64,000 nt of DNA from Oceanobacillus jeddahensis. GTDB taxonomy: Bacteria > Bacillota > Bacilli > Bacillales > Amphibacillaceae. Where the stretch lies: positions 62,001 through 126,000 of the forward strand of contig NZ_CCDM010000002.1 in the NCBI RefSeq assembly GCF_000750635.1. Reading direction: 5' to 3'. The notes below the pieces were generated by a model. The model was not told the origin of the DNA. It ran no database searches and saw only the letters and a program-made list of their open reading frames with translations. Below are positions 9,067 through 18,777 of the stretch, piece by piece; within the stretch, counting starts at the first letter, position 1; every line of letters starts with the position of its first letter. The translations under genes were made by a program, and so were the position numbers.

Positions 9067-9916
9067 ACAGAAGAAATTTTATGGTATTTTATTAGCTCCT
9101 ACTTTAATTTTTTTGGGTATTTTCCTGCTTTTACCGCTGATTCAGTTGCTAATTCTTAGTTTTCAGCAAGTAGATAATTTCTTTGAGGTTATTAAAGGAT
9201 ATACGTTAGGTCATTATATTGAGGTGTTGACAACACCAATCTATTTGAAAACGATTTGGCAGACTTTATTCGTAGCAGTTGTCACCACAGTTGTTTGTTT
9301 AGTCCTAGCCTATCCAGCTGCCTATCTACTAGTTCGATCTTCTAAACGCTGGCGGGCATTTTTCTATATATTGCTTGTGTCTCCACTACTGACAAGTGTT
9401 GTCATCCGGACATTTGCATGGATCATATTATTAGCTCAAAACGGGCTTGTCAATGATATCCTAATGAAGGCGTCAATTATAGATGAATCGTTGGATATGC
9501 TCTGGAATATGAATGCTGTTATTATCGCGTATGTACAGGTTATGCTGCCATTTGCGGTTCTACCCATTGCTACTTCCATGTCAGATATTAAAGGTAATTT
9601 GCGTTCGGCTTCCATGACCCTTGGCTCAAATCGTATTGCGACATTCTTCCGCGTTACCTTGCCGCTTACGATTCCGGGAATGATTAGTGGCGCGATGATT
9701 GTATTTTCGCTGGCAGCTGGCAGTTATATTACACCGCTTTTAGTAGGTGGACGGATGCAGCCATTATTACCGCTTTCCATCTATCAGCAGATCATGCAAG
9801 TCTATAATTTACCGCTTGCTGCTGCGATGGCCATCACATTAATGGTGTTTGTGTTCCTTGTGATAGCGATACTCGGTTACATTCTGAAGAAATGGGAGGT
9901 GCGTGTGAATGGATAA
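9053..9916 (+). CDS. ABC transporter permease, PotB type, 287 aa
   Basis: Six predicted membrane helices with the binding-protein-dependent transport inner-membrane signature in the loop between helices (EAA motif: SASMTLGSNRIATFFRVTLPLTIPGM). The first helix ILLAPTLIFLGIFLLLPLIQLLILSF is typical of PotB/ModB-like permeases. Overlaps the ATPase by 14 bases and the next permease by 8 bases. Confidence 0.92.
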   Translation: MKTTRQKKFYGILLAPTLIFLGIFLLLPLIQLLILSFQQVDNFFEVIKGYTLGHYIEVLTTPIYLKTIWQTLFVAVVTTVVCLVLAYPAAYLLVRSSKRWRAFFYILLVSPLLTSVVIRTFAWIILLAQNGLVNDILMKASIIDESLDMLWNMNAVIIAYVQVMLPFAVLPIATSMSDIKGNLRSASMTLGSNRIATFFRVTLPLTIPGMISGAMIVFSLAAGSYITPLLVGGRMQPLLPLSIYQQIMQVYNLPLAAAMAITLMVFVFLVIAILGYILKKWEVRVNG

Positions 9917-10706
9917 AAAAGGTACGAAATGGATCGACAGTCTCATCTGGATTGCCGGTATAGCTGTCTATCTATTCCTGACAATTCCGGTACTCGTTAT
10001 CATTTTGTCAGCTTTCAGTCCGACAGATTATCCGCAGTTTCCGCCAACCGATTTCTCGGTCCGATGGTTTGCAGAAGTATTCCAAAGTGAACAGTGGATG
10101 CAATCACTTTGGTCCAGCACACTTGTTATGGTTATCGTGACACCATTGACGGTATTGCTCGGTACGATGTCATCTTATGCATTAGCACGATTATCTTTCC
10201 CGGGTAAAGGATTGATTCAGTCTTTTATCATGTCACCTTTAATGATTCCGCAAGTCGTGCTTGGAGTTGCACTATTGTATCTATTTTCTTCAATGGGATT
10301 ATTTGGATCAACATTGGGACTGATCATTGGTCACATCGTCATTTGCTTTCCATATGTAGTACGGACTGTTACCGTTAGTATTACGAACTTGGATACTAGA
10401 CTCGAGCTCGCTTCCATGAATCTTGGTTCGACACCATGGCAGACGTTTTACCGCGTCACCCTGCCGCTGATCAAACCGGGAATTATTGCAGGTGCTGTTT
10501 TTGCAGCAGTTACATCATTCGGAGAAATTTCTGTAAGTCTGTTTGTCAGTACACCAGAAACGATCACCATTCCGGTTCGAACATTTGGATACATCGACCA
10601 AACCTTTGATCCGAGTGTTAATGCCATTGCGGTTATCTTTATTGCATTATCGGTTATTGCGCTAGTTATTATTGAGAAAACAATTGGTTTATCAAAAGTT
10701 ATGTAA
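9909..10706 (+). CDS. ABC transporter permease, PotC type, 265 aa
   Basis: The second membrane subunit. It has the EAA loop ELASMNLGSTPWQTFYRVTLPLIKPGI and the N-terminal arrangement of PotC (IPVLVIILSAFSPTDYPQFPPTDFSVRWF). Its last codon is 5 bases before a strong terminator, so it ends the six-gene operon. Confidence 0.92.
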   Translation: MDKKGTKWIDSLIWIAGIAVYLFLTIPVLVIILSAFSPTDYPQFPPTDFSVRWFAEVFQSEQWMQSLWSSTLVMVIVTPLTVLLGTMSSYALARLSFPGKGLIQSFIMSPLMIPQVVLGVALLYLFSSMGLFGSTLGLIIGHIVICFPYVVRTVTVSITNLDTRLELASMNLGSTPWQTFYRVTLPLIKPGIIAGAVFAAVTSFGEISVSLFVSTPETITIPVRTFGYIDQTFDPSVNAIAVIFIALSVIALVIIEKTIGLSKVM

Positions 10707-10711
10707 TCAGA

Positions 10712-10758
10712 AAGGAGCTGTCATCACATATATACCATGTATGTGATGACAGCTCCTT
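10712..10758. terminator. Bidirectional intrinsic terminator
   Basis: A perfect 19-bp stem: AAGGAGCTGTCATCACATA at 10712-10730 with its inverse complement at 10740-10758 and a 9-base loop. It lies between convergent genes (permease ending 10706, YkvI gene ending 10788) and has T-rich sequence on its right side (TCTATTTTATTT). Confidence 0.88.
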
Positions 10759-10787
10759 CTATTTTATTTAATATCCCTCGCATTCCC

Positions 10788-11831
10788 CTATTTCTCCGGC
10801 ATTCTTTTAACCAATAAACACAGCAGAAAGAACAACCCCAAATAACCAAACAACGGATACAGTACCGACAGTAATTTCCCATACCCCACCTGGCTGATTA
10901 AAAAGACAATAAACAGAATCATCAAAACAGCATGCTTGTACCGAAGCTGAAACGCAGACTGCAGCTGACGTGTAATGCCAAACACATTCCCGACTACCGT
11001 ATTGAAAATCTCGCCATAAATAACGATTAAGAACAGGACGTGAATAAGGGTTCCGAAATGTTGGACGATCTCGGCCATCGGAATTTCATAAGGAAATGTT
11101 TCTGGAAAGACGGATAATGAAAAATGAATCCATAACAGGATGAAGAATAAAGCTAGTCCACCCAGAAATCCGCCCCAGCGTAAGATATGTTCATCCTGAA
11201 TTTCTTTTCCTAATGGAACAAGGACCACCTGTGCTGTCATCAGATTAAATGCTGCGTAGGCAAAAGGGGAACCCGCCCATGAAAGGTTGTCCGATAACTG
11301 AACAGGGAGGAGTTTTTCTGCCAGCAGATGCGGATGCTCGCCTGCGATAGAGCCTGCTACAAACAGGACGAAGAGAAGCATTAATGGCACAATGTAGGAG
11401 TTGATCGCAAATAATCCATTTAACCCTTTCATGACAACGATGTAAGAGAGAATAAGTGTCAGGATAATTCCTAATTGAAATGGAAGGCCAAGCTGTTCCT
11501 GAAACACCGCGCCTGCACCGGAAAGCATGACGGAAGTGACACCAATTACGACCAAAAAGATAAAAAGGTTCACCACTTTGGCAATGTTTTTGCCGAATAG
11601 ATAAGCGTTTAATTCCTGATAAGAATAGGCTCCGATTCGGGCAGATATAATCATTATTTTGGTTCCAATCCAAATAAACAAGACTCCGCTGACTGCAATG
11701 CCAACGGTTCCTAAAGCTCCATAGGTACTAAAAAATGTGACAATTTCTTTCCCTGATGAAAAGCCTGCTCCAATAACTGTTCCGACATATGTAGCTGCTA
11801 ACAGCAATATAGATATTTTTCGATTTCGCAT
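10788..11831 (-). CDS. YkvI-family integral membrane protein, 347 aa
   Basis: A ten-helix membrane protein related to the APC transporter superfamily. The opening SILLLAATYVGTVIGAGFSSGKEI contains the G-A-G-F-S-S-G-K/Q-E motif typical of the YkvI family of Bacillus (unwound first helix of an APC-type fold). No substrate is known for the family. The ATG at 11831 is preferred to the GTG one codon upstream because of its spacing from GAGGAGGTGG. It is the last gene of a minus-strand set with CBO0543 and DUF2515 genes. Confidence 0.82.
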   Translation of the reverse strand: MRNRKISILLLAATYVGTVIGAGFSSGKEIVTFFSTYGALGTVGIAVSGVLFIWIGTKIMIISARIGAYSYQELNAYLFGKNIAKVVNLFIFLVVIGVTSVMLSGAGAVFQEQLGLPFQLGIILTLILSYIVVMKGLNGLFAINSYIVPLMLLFVLFVAGSIAGEHPHLLAEKLLPVQLSDNLSWAGSPFAYAAFNLMTAQVVLVPLGKEIQDEHILRWGGFLGGLALFFILLWIHFSLSVFPETFPYEIPMAEIVQHFGTLIHVLFLIVIYGEIFNTVVGNVFGITRQLQSAFQLRYKHAVLMILFIVFLISQVGYGKLLSVLYPLFGYLGLFFLLCLLVKRMPEK

Positions 11832-11893
11832 CACGCCACCTCCTCATCATTTTTATGATAAGCAGGACGAGGAAATACCAGCTTTTCAAAATT

Positions 11894-12349
11894 TCACCTA
11901 AAAAAACGAAATACCCTCCAAACAATAACGAGGAACAGCATATACCCGAAAAAAGAATAGGTATGGTTCCAATCTGGGTGATGTATAAAGCCTCCCAGTT
12001 TCTCAGCGGCTTTTTCAATAAAAATGATTGCTGTACTAATCGTAAGAATCATTATACACCGCGGAAGAAACAACATCCGGTCGGCCACGTACAAAAAAAG
12101 AATGATGGAGACAGGAAGGATCAGCAGCGTAAAGGCAATATTAACTGTAAATATCTCCGGGAAAAGCCGCATCGGAAAATGATACATCTCGATGCCGACA
12201 AAAAATAAATCTAAGTAGGTTCCGACGATGGAAGAAAAGAGAGCTGCGATGACATACGCCTGCCGCTTTTTACTCCTGTCTGAGAAAGATTGCTTTTTTT
12301 GCAATGATGGCAAGCTCGATTTTTTCCATTGCTTTGCAGTATTTTTCAT
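11894..12349 (-). CDS. CBO0543-family membrane protein, 151 aa
   Basis: Four or five hydrophobic helices begin after a basic N-terminal segment (SKKRQAYVIAALFSSIVGTYLDLFF). The spacing of charged loops and the segment KLGGFIHHPDWNHTYSFFGYMLFL, with W-N-H-x-Y-S, match the CBO0543 family of unknown function found in spore-formers. The start at 12349 has AGGTGGGG upstream and overlaps the DUF2515 gene by 80 bases, an unusually long overlap; no later in-frame start precedes the first helix. Confidence 0.72.
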   Translation of the reverse strand: MKNTAKQWKKSSLPSLQKKQSFSDRSKKRQAYVIAALFSSIVGTYLDLFFVGIEMYHFPMRLFPEIFTVNIAFTLLILPVSIILFLYVADRMLFLPRCIMILTISTAIIFIEKAAEKLGGFIHHPDWNHTYSFFGYMLFLVIVWRVFRFFR

Positions 12350-13439
12350 AAATTTCCCCACCTGTATTTTTTTCTTCTTCTACGAAATAATCAATCACAT
12401 GTAAATCATTAAACCAGTCCCCTGTTTCTGTCGGAGAGTGGTTAACGTTTTTCCAAGCATATTTCAATGGGGGACTATAAATTCGGGGAGCTCCTTTTCT
12501 GCGTGCACAATGCTTTGTCCTTCGCCGGTATACCGTACCAGGAACAGATTCATTCACAGAATGAAACAAATCCCCCCAATAATCGGCTCTGGAGCCTGTA
12601 TGCGGATGTTTATTCGCCCATCTCAGCACATTTCGTAAGACAGAAGCCTGTTGTTGAAAAAGGATGGTATATAAACGTTTTCCTAACATAATCCGCTCAT
12701 GGAGAGAACCGAAATGGTGCAGGGTATCGCCAATCAATGCGGGTTTCTTTTCTGTTTTTCCATGTGGATAATACGGGAAAATAACATGATTAAAGCGCAA
12801 AAAATCATACAGCTTAAAACCGAATGTATCTAGTACCGTTTCTTTAAAATGTGGATGATGCACCACTCTTTGTTCCAAATAACTTTGTTCATTAATAATG
12901 GTTGCGATGGCTAAGAGATAACGGTCACCGTGCCCCCAAAAATGATTCCATATCACTTCCATAAATATCGAAACATTCAAGAAAGGAAGAAGGTGAAAAA
13001 GGTTTCGGTTCATCTTTACGCTGTACTGATATAGCAATAATTGCGGATAAACATCCTGGAATATTAACCAATTACCCCGTTCTAAAAACAGGTAGAAATT
13101 TTTTTGTTCTTTTTCAGATAACAAACGCGATAGGAGGTCACCTTTCAAATCGGTCATGCTCCAACCGCCGTTTCGTGATACCATATGCCCCAATAAAGCC
13201 CAATGGATTTCGGGATGCTGCACATAAAAATCGAAGTAGGCTTGTGTCCGGGTGACATTATTTTTATTCGATTTATTTGTCATATGATGGATATGTCGAA
13301 TAAGTATCTGCTCTCTTTTAGGCAGCATGGATACGGATAGGCCGTTTGTTTTTTGGTTCCTTTTATTCTTCAGTTCTTTTTTTATCTCAAGAACAGACTT
13401 TTCATACACTTTTTTCTTCTGGAAACAGCCAATTGTCAT
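12270..13439 (-). CDS. DUF2515 (YppC-like) family protein, 389 aa
   Basis: A soluble protein with the features of DUF2515, including NVTRTQAYFDFYVQHPEIHWALLGHMVSRNGGWSMTDLKG and FLRFNHVIFPYYPHG. The family occurs in Bacillus species (YppC) and has no known biochemical function. The start at 13439 is preferred to an upstream ATG because AAGGAGGA lies eight bases before it. It diverges from sqhC with only 85 bases between the two starts, so their promoters must overlap, and it overlaps the CBO0543 gene downstream. Confidence 0.85.
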   Translation of the reverse strand: MTIGCFQKKKVYEKSVLEIKKELKNKRNQKTNGLSVSMLPKREQILIRHIHHMTNKSNKNNVTRTQAYFDFYVQHPEIHWALLGHMVSRNGGWSMTDLKGDLLSRLLSEKEQKNFYLFLERGNWLIFQDVYPQLLLYQYSVKMNRNLFHLLPFLNVSIFMEVIWNHFWGHGDRYLLAIATIINEQSYLEQRVVHHPHFKETVLDTFGFKLYDFLRFNHVIFPYYPHGKTEKKPALIGDTLHHFGSLHERIMLGKRLYTILFQQQASVLRNVLRWANKHPHTGSRADYWGDLFHSVNESVPGTVYRRRTKHCARRKGAPRIYSPPLKYAWKNVNHSPTETGDWFNDLHVIDYFVEEEKNTGGEIYEKYCKAMEKIELAIIAKKAIFLRQE

Positions 13440-13524
13440 CCAGTCTCCTCCTTCTCTAAGGAATATGCTTATACGGTGTGGCATATGTATAGGAAAAAAT
13501 GATTCCTATAAGAGAGGTTTTCTG

Positions 13525-15402
13525 ATGAAAGAAAAGGTGGATACAGAAATAAATCGTCTGATTGATAAGCTAACACAAGATCAGAAGCATAACGGATCCT
13601 GGGCGTACCCCTTTGAAACGGGGATTTCCACAGATTGTTATATGATTATTCTCTTACGTACATTGGAAATGGAGGATGAAGAGGATTTAATCGAAGCGCT
13701 GGTAAGCAGAATCCTACGTAAACAAGGGAAAAATGGTGCCTGGAAAATATTCCACGATGAAGCGGAAGGGAATCTCACGGCAACAGTGGAAGCCTGTTAT
13801 GCGCTCCTTTATTCCGGTCACCGAAAAAAGGAGGACCGGGAGATTCGCTTGGCTACAAAGTTTATCCAGCGGCATGGCGGCTTAAAAGAAATCAATATGT
13901 TTGCAAAGGTCATGTTAGCTCTGACAGGGCAGTATAAGTGGCCCCGCTTTCTCCCTGTTCCGGTTAAATTTATTCTTTTTCCAGTTTCCTTTCCACTTAA
14001 TCTATTTGACTTATCGTTATATGCACGGTCCAATTTGATTCCGATATTAATTACTGCGGATTATAAATTCAGCCGGAAAACAAAGCGTTCGCCTGATTTA
14101 TCCGATCTATTTTTACAACGGGGCGATGACGGCGATTGGGAAACGGAGTTAAACAATTGGCGCTCCTTTCAAACTCCCTTTCAACGAGGAATTGGCAGTC
14201 TGATAGGGAACCCGGAACAGCTCCATGAATTAGCCTTGCAGCGGGCGGAGGAGTATATGCTGAATCGAAGGGAATTGGACGGTACGTTTTACAGCTATTT
14301 CAGTGCAACGTTTTTGATGATATTTGCTCTGATGGCCAGGGGTTATTCGAAAAATGACCTGATTATTACGAAAGCTGTAGAAGGGTTAAAATCGTTTCAA
14401 ACGAACATAGGAAAACAAACGCATATGCAGTATACGACGGCAAACGTCTGGAATACTGCTTTGATCAGCCATGCGTTGCAAAAGGCGGGTGTACCGTCAG
14501 CTTCAACGGAGATTAAAAAGGCAAATCACTATTTGCTCGGGAGACAACAGATGAAGTACGGCGATTGGTCCGTCCATAACCCGGATGTGACACCTGGGGG
14601 TTGGGGATTTTCCAATATCAATACATTTAATCCTGATCTGGACGATACAACGGCTGCGTTAAGGTCTATCCGTTCATTTGCTCGTGAAAATCCCGTTTAC
14701 CGTCAAGCCTGGGACCGGGGAGTTCAGTGGGCGGTCTCTATGCAGAATGATGATGGGGGCTGGCCCGCATTTGAGAAAAATGTGGATAATACGCTGCTTT
14801 CCTGGCTGCCGATTGAGGGAGGGGGATCGATGCTCTTAGACCCATCAACGGCAGATTTAACTGGGAGAACATTAGAGTTTTTCGGAAATGATACGCATAC
14901 AGATACGTATCAGCCTTTTATAAAGGACGGCGTGAAGTGGCTCTTGCAAAATCAGGAAAAGGATGGATCCTGGTATGGCAGATGGGGGATTTGTTATATT
15001 TATGGAACCTGGTCAGCGATTACTGGCTTAGCAGCGGTTAAAACACGTAATAATCACCCGCAAGTTCAAAAAGCAATCCAATGGTTATACGCTATTCAAA
15101 ATCAGGATGGCGGCTGGGGAGAGTCGTGTAAAAGTGATATAGAGAAGAAGTATGTCCCATTAAAGGAAAGCACGCGTACACATACCGCCTGGGCATTAGA
15201 TGCACTGATTGCTGTAGAAGGAAAAGCAACTCCAGAAATCAAGCGGGGGATTTCGTATTTGCTGGAGACGTCAGAGAAAGAGGATTGGACGACGGCTTAT
15301 CCAAAGGGACAGGGGCTTCCTGGAGGATTTTATATTCACTATCATAGCTATGAATATTTGTTTCCGTTGCTTGCTTTAGCGAATTATCGGGAGAAGTTTT
15401 GA
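13525..15402 (+). CDS. sqhC: Squalene-hopene / sporulene cyclase family terpene cyclase, 625 aa
   Basis: A triterpene cyclase with the protonating acid motif D-L-D-D-T (Asp371, Asp373, Asp374) in the position of the DXDDT motif, and several QW-type repeats (NDDGGWPAF, QEKDGSWYGRWG, NQDGGWGE). Length is normal for the family (about 630). In Bacillus the orthologue SqhC cyclises tetraprenyl-beta-curcumene and related C35 chains to sporulenes; in other bacteria squalene gives hopanoids. Sequence alone does not settle which. The start at 13525 has GAGAGG upstream; the frame remains open 66 codons farther into the divergent DUF2515 gene, but that part is not coding in character. Confidence 0.93.
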   Translation: MKEKVDTEINRLIDKLTQDQKHNGSWAYPFETGISTDCYMIILLRTLEMEDEEDLIEALVSRILRKQGKNGAWKIFHDEAEGNLTATVEACYALLYSGHRKKEDREIRLATKFIQRHGGLKEINMFAKVMLALTGQYKWPRFLPVPVKFILFPVSFPLNLFDLSLYARSNLIPILITADYKFSRKTKRSPDLSDLFLQRGDDGDWETELNNWRSFQTPFQRGIGSLIGNPEQLHELALQRAEEYMLNRRELDGTFYSYFSATFLMIFALMARGYSKNDLIITKAVEGLKSFQTNIGKQTHMQYTTANVWNTALISHALQKAGVPSASTEIKKANHYLLGRQQMKYGDWSVHNPDVTPGGWGFSNINTFNPDLDDTTAALRSIRSFARENPVYRQAWDRGVQWAVSMQNDDGGWPAFEKNVDNTLLSWLPIEGGGSMLLDPSTADLTGRTLEFFGNDTHTDTYQPFIKDGVKWLLQNQEKDGSWYGRWGICYIYGTWSAITGLAAVKTRNNHPQVQKAIQWLYAIQNQDGGWGESCKSDIEKKYVPLKESTRTHTAWALDALIAVEGKATPEIKRGISYLLETSEKEDWTTAYPKGQGLPGGFYIHYHSYEYLFPLLALANYREKF

Positions 15403-16247
15403 CGATAGGAGAATATGTGAAAAGTCTTGAAATGATAAAGGGTGAAGTAAGATCACAGAGAATGCGGATGGAATAGCCGGGTTGAAAATGAACAGTCGGT
15501 AGGAACACAGACAATCATGCCTGCAGAAATAGAATAACTTTTTCCATTCTAATTTCTGCTTATGTATAACGACTCAAAATTAATGGTTATATGGTGATAT
15601 AATCTTCGCTTTTTACCTATAGACAATCAGATTGAATTCAAAAGTGATTCAATCTGATTGTTTTGTTTTATATTCCTACCATTACAAAGATTTTACTTTC
15701 TTCAATCAGCAAAAATAGATATCATTCCTCTCTTTCAACCTCATCCAACAGCCTCGGGATGTCGACTGAAAATAGATTCCAAGTGATTCATCCTTAACTG
15801 AAATAGCGGATAGTTTAAAAAAATGAATCATATTAGGCGTTTTTAATAAAACTTTGCCATATTTATTATCCTGCCTATTTACATAATTTAACGTTAGTTA
15901 TATGATATAAAATGGTTCTTAAGTTGTGATTTTTTTGTTTTTTGTATTTTTTAGGTATGTGAAATTAGTTCTAAAGTTTTATTTGTGTTTTGCTTAGCAA
16001 AGAAACCGGGAAGAAACAGTGAGTACAGTTGGGGGACAGTAGAGATATGTGATGGGTTATTTGCAGTGAAAGCAATGATGAAGTTTAAGGTACATATGCA
16101 GCAAATCTATGTTTTACCAGGTTTTATCGTCTGTCCCATCATGTCAGACCTAAGTAAAGAAAATCTGGTAATTTTCATTACTGCCGATCATTCGATGAGG
16201 TGCAGGAAAATATTTACGGTATCATTTATATGAAGGAGAAAACGACT
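15403..16247. other. Intergenic region after sqhC
   Basis: About 840 bases. It holds an imperfect hairpin at 15524-15558 (CAGAAATAGAAT with ATTCTAATTTCTG) and the terminator listed separately. The rest is AT-rich. An 82-codon frame at 15985-16233 has no ribosome binding site and unlikely composition and is not called. Confidence 0.5.
15624..15660. terminator. Intrinsic terminator downstream of sqhC
   Basis: A perfect 14-bp stem, CAATCAGATTGAAT (15624-15637) with ATTCAATCTGATTG (15647-15660), loop of nine, followed by TTTTGTTTT. Confidence 0.75.
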
Positions 16248-17585
16248 ATGAAAAAGGTATATGTCATCATACCACTTGCTATTTTATTTCTAGTAATGAG
16301 TGGTTGTAGTAATAAAGAAGCGTTATCTACTGCTGCAGAAGCAGAAAACGGGCATCAATCCGAGAATGAAGAAAAATCAGGCGAAAGTGTTGAAGAAGAG
16401 CCTGAAGAAGTAGAAGAAACAATGATAGAGGAAGAAGATATAGAAGAAAATTTGGACAGCAAACCAGAAAATTATGAGACGATTGTATTAGAAGATACGA
16501 ATGATGTTAAAGAAATAACAGTAGAATACCCTCATTTTTCCTATGCTCCTTTAGATGACATTATATCAAGTGAAATGGAAGACATTTTTGAGCGTGAGAA
16601 AGACGTTGATGAAAATGATGCGTTTTATGAGAATTCTTTTGGTGTTAAACATAGCTTTATCAGAACTTTTGAGGAGCCGATTATTTCTTCAGATTTTGTA
16701 TCTGTCTATTTTGAGGATAACGTATATTATGCAGCTGCCAATAGCCTTTTAGTAAGTAATACAATAAATTTTGATTTGAGAAATGATAGCGTTATTACCT
16801 TAGAAGAGGTATTAAATGAACATGCAACATCTTTAGATGAAATAGCTGAATTGGCAGCTCAAAAACTTATTACAGATGATAAATTTGCTGAATATCGAGA
16901 AGACCCTGTATCAGATTATTATATGGAAGCGGCGTATGAAGTAACCGATCCTTTGGAAAATGATTATGATTCATTTACTTTAAGCGAAGAAGCACTTACA
17001 GTATATATCCCGCAAGATAATTCGCTTTTTGCACAATCGGAAGGCATTGTTGGCGTTGAATTGCCCTGGGATGAAATAGAAGGATTTCAAGGCAGCAGTT
17101 ACGATGAAGAGGCGGCCAATGAGCCGGTACAAGAAACAGCCTCACACGTTTTTGGTGAGTCAGCTGAAGCAATGAATGCTTTAACATACATGGATGAAGA
17201 ATATGGTTTTTCTGTAGAGCTGCCAGAATCATGGGAAGGTAAGTATTCTGTAAGAGAAACCGAAGATTATTATGATCACTTGATTAAAGAACCGTCTAAA
17301 TCGATTGTATTTAGCATGGTTGAAGACGGGATGTATATTGGAGATTTATTTTCCATTGAAGTGATTGAAGGAATAGATGAGAATGAAGTAGAAGCATACT
17401 ACGAAGATTGGCCGGGCTTTGAAGGGTATATTGCAGCCGGGAATGATGTTGTATTGGTATATACAAGACCTGGAATGATGCCGGAACAGCTTTATGAAGA
17501 ACCGTATATTGAAACAGGAAATCAATTTTCACAGATGGTTGAGCAGGATATGCCCGGTATACTGGAAACGGTAGAATTTGAGTAG
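16248..17585 (+). CDS. Acidic lipoprotein with DUF3298/RsiV-like domain, 445 aa
   Basis: The start at 16248 (AAGGAG upstream) gives a lipoprotein signal ending VMSGC (Cys20). A very acidic linker of Glu-rich sequence follows (residues about 27-85). The middle part, with INFDLRNDSVITLEEVLNEH and a later FTLSEEALTVYIPQDNSLFAQSEGIVGVELPWDEI, resembles the DUF3298 module found in RsiV and PdaC (beta strands followed by L-F/Y x4 G-hydrophobic). The C-terminal 140 residues (MDEEYGFSVELPESWEGKYSV onward) look like a separate small domain seen in other Bacillus lipoproteins. No partner genes. Function unknown; probably a cell-surface sensor or scaffold. Confidence 0.7.
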   Translation: MKKVYVIIPLAILFLVMSGCSNKEALSTAAEAENGHQSENEEKSGESVEEEPEEVEETMIEEEDIEENLDSKPENYETIVLEDTNDVKEITVEYPHFSYAPLDDIISSEMEDIFEREKDVDENDAFYENSFGVKHSFIRTFEEPIISSDFVSVYFEDNVYYAAANSLLVSNTINFDLRNDSVITLEEVLNEHATSLDEIAELAAQKLITDDKFAEYREDPVSDYYMEAAYEVTDPLENDYDSFTLSEEALTVYIPQDNSLFAQSEGIVGVELPWDEIEGFQGSSYDEEAANEPVQETASHVFGESAEAMNALTYMDEEYGFSVELPESWEGKYSVRETEDYYDHLIKEPSKSIVFSMVEDGMYIGDLFSIEVIEGIDENEVEAYYEDWPGFEGYIAAGNDVVLVYTRPGMMPEQLYEEPYIETGNQFSQMVEQDMPGILETVEFE

Positions 17586-17897
17586 CTGTTACTTCTAAAA
17601 TAAATTTCTTTCTATATGCGAAGGAGAAGACAATTAAAACTTTAGATGCGATGGTAAGAAAAATACAGATTGGATCAATAATGATTCAGTCTTTTACTAC
17701 ATTGGTAATCGTGGTCCCAGCCTCACTCTCCAGCCCCGGCCAGTTACACTGCGATAAAGTTGATAGACAAAGCATGACGGCTATTGATTATAGAAGGTAA
17801 AATGTCAGTATATGATAGAAGGTCTTAATAGGCTTTTATTATAAATGCTGATATTTTTTTCTTAACTAAATAATACCGGAGAGGGGGCAGCTTCATT
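17586..17897. other. Intergenic, nothing recognised
   Basis: Just over 300 bases with no open frame with a ribosome binding site, no strong hairpin and no RNA gene that I can recognise. Confidence 0.4.
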
Positions 17898-18101
17898 ATG
17901 TATAATAATACAGACAAACATTTTCATTGTGATCATTGCGATAAAATCATAGAAACCGGTGAAAAATGTTGGATAAAGTGGAATTTTCCGCCCAGTCATT
18001 TAAAAACGCAAACCTTGCCCAGAAAGAGTTTTGAATGGGAGAATGTTCCAATCATTTGTAGTAAATGTTCGAATAAGGATATTAAAATATCAGATTATTA
18101 A
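17898..18101 (+). CDS. Small zinc-ribbon-like protein, 67 aa
   Basis: Two CxxC pairs (HCDHCDK at residues 10-16 and CSKCSNK near 54-60) and an intervening Cys-Trp suggest a treble-clef or zinc-ribbon fold. A GGAGAGGGGG sequence precedes the start. It heads a row of small genes of unknown or immunity-like type. I do not recognise a specific family. Confidence 0.65.
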   Translation: MYNNTDKHFHCDHCDKIIETGEKCWIKWNFPPSHLKTQTLPRKSFEWENVPIICSKCSNKDIKISDY

Positions 18102-18198
18102 TCTGTGTCTTTAGGCAGGTTATTATTATTTAATTGATATTACTTCAACGACGGGGCAGGGTTATTGAATAAAGCTATATAAAAGGAGGGGAAAGATA

Positions 18199-18648
18199 AT
18201 GACACAGTATATTTATCTTGCTTCACCAATGAAATTACCTAAAGGTTCATTTGGTTCCAATCCTGTCTCATCCTATCAGCCGAATATCTTTAGAACGGAA
18301 TTAGATTTTACGCATTTATATTTTGAAAATAATTATGATAGCGAAATCAAATGCAGGTTTTCGTATAGTTCTCATTTTTCATACAAGTATCAAGTAGCAG
18401 CATGCGCTAATCAAATTCCTTTAAAAAATCAAATTAGAGGTACTACTGAAAAAGAAAAATGTTTAACTATATTATACGCATATATAGACGAAGTAATGCA
18501 GAATAGTCAAGCTGTAGAGTATTTTACTTCTTTGAATGGGGAAGAAAATTTAGCCCTTTTTAGAAAAAGAAGTATTCATTGGCCGGATATAAAAAGTCCT
18601 TATGACTTAGTCTTAGAAGATCGAGAATTTTGGGAGATATTCCTTTAG
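18199..18648 (+). CDS. Uncharacterised protein, 149 aa, probably frameshifted near its end
   Basis: Well-formed gene start (AAGGAGGGG, then ATG). The protein is soluble and has no motif I recognise. The frame ends at TAG 18646-18648, but a +1 shift at about 18634 (within TTTTGGGA) gives an uninterrupted continuation to TAG at 18743-18745 that reads like coding sequence (TEMIFEQNGAIVKVSVPSLHP). The natural protein was probably about 182 residues. Neighbouring genes are a decayed lipoprotein and a WapI-like immunity protein, so this could be an immunity gene for a contact-dependent toxin; that is inference from context. Confidence 0.6.
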   Translation: MTQYIYLASPMKLPKGSFGSNPVSSYQPNIFRTELDFTHLYFENNYDSEIKCRFSYSSHFSYKYQVAACANQIPLKNQIRGTTEKEKCLTILYAYIDEVMQNSQAVEYFTSLNGEENLALFRKRSIHWPDIKSPYDLVLEDREFWEIFL

Positions 18649-18777
18649 AACGGAAATGATTTTTGAACAAAACGGTGCAATTGTTAAAGTAAGCGTTCCA
18701 AGCCTGCATCCAAAAAATTCTTTCAATAAGGGTGAACTGAAATAGAATACCATTATTTTGTAAAGGTAGGTCCTCTA

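Noticed and set aside
15985..16233. 82-codon open frame
   Set aside because: No ribosome binding site, unlikely composition, and it overlaps the leader of the lipoprotein gene.
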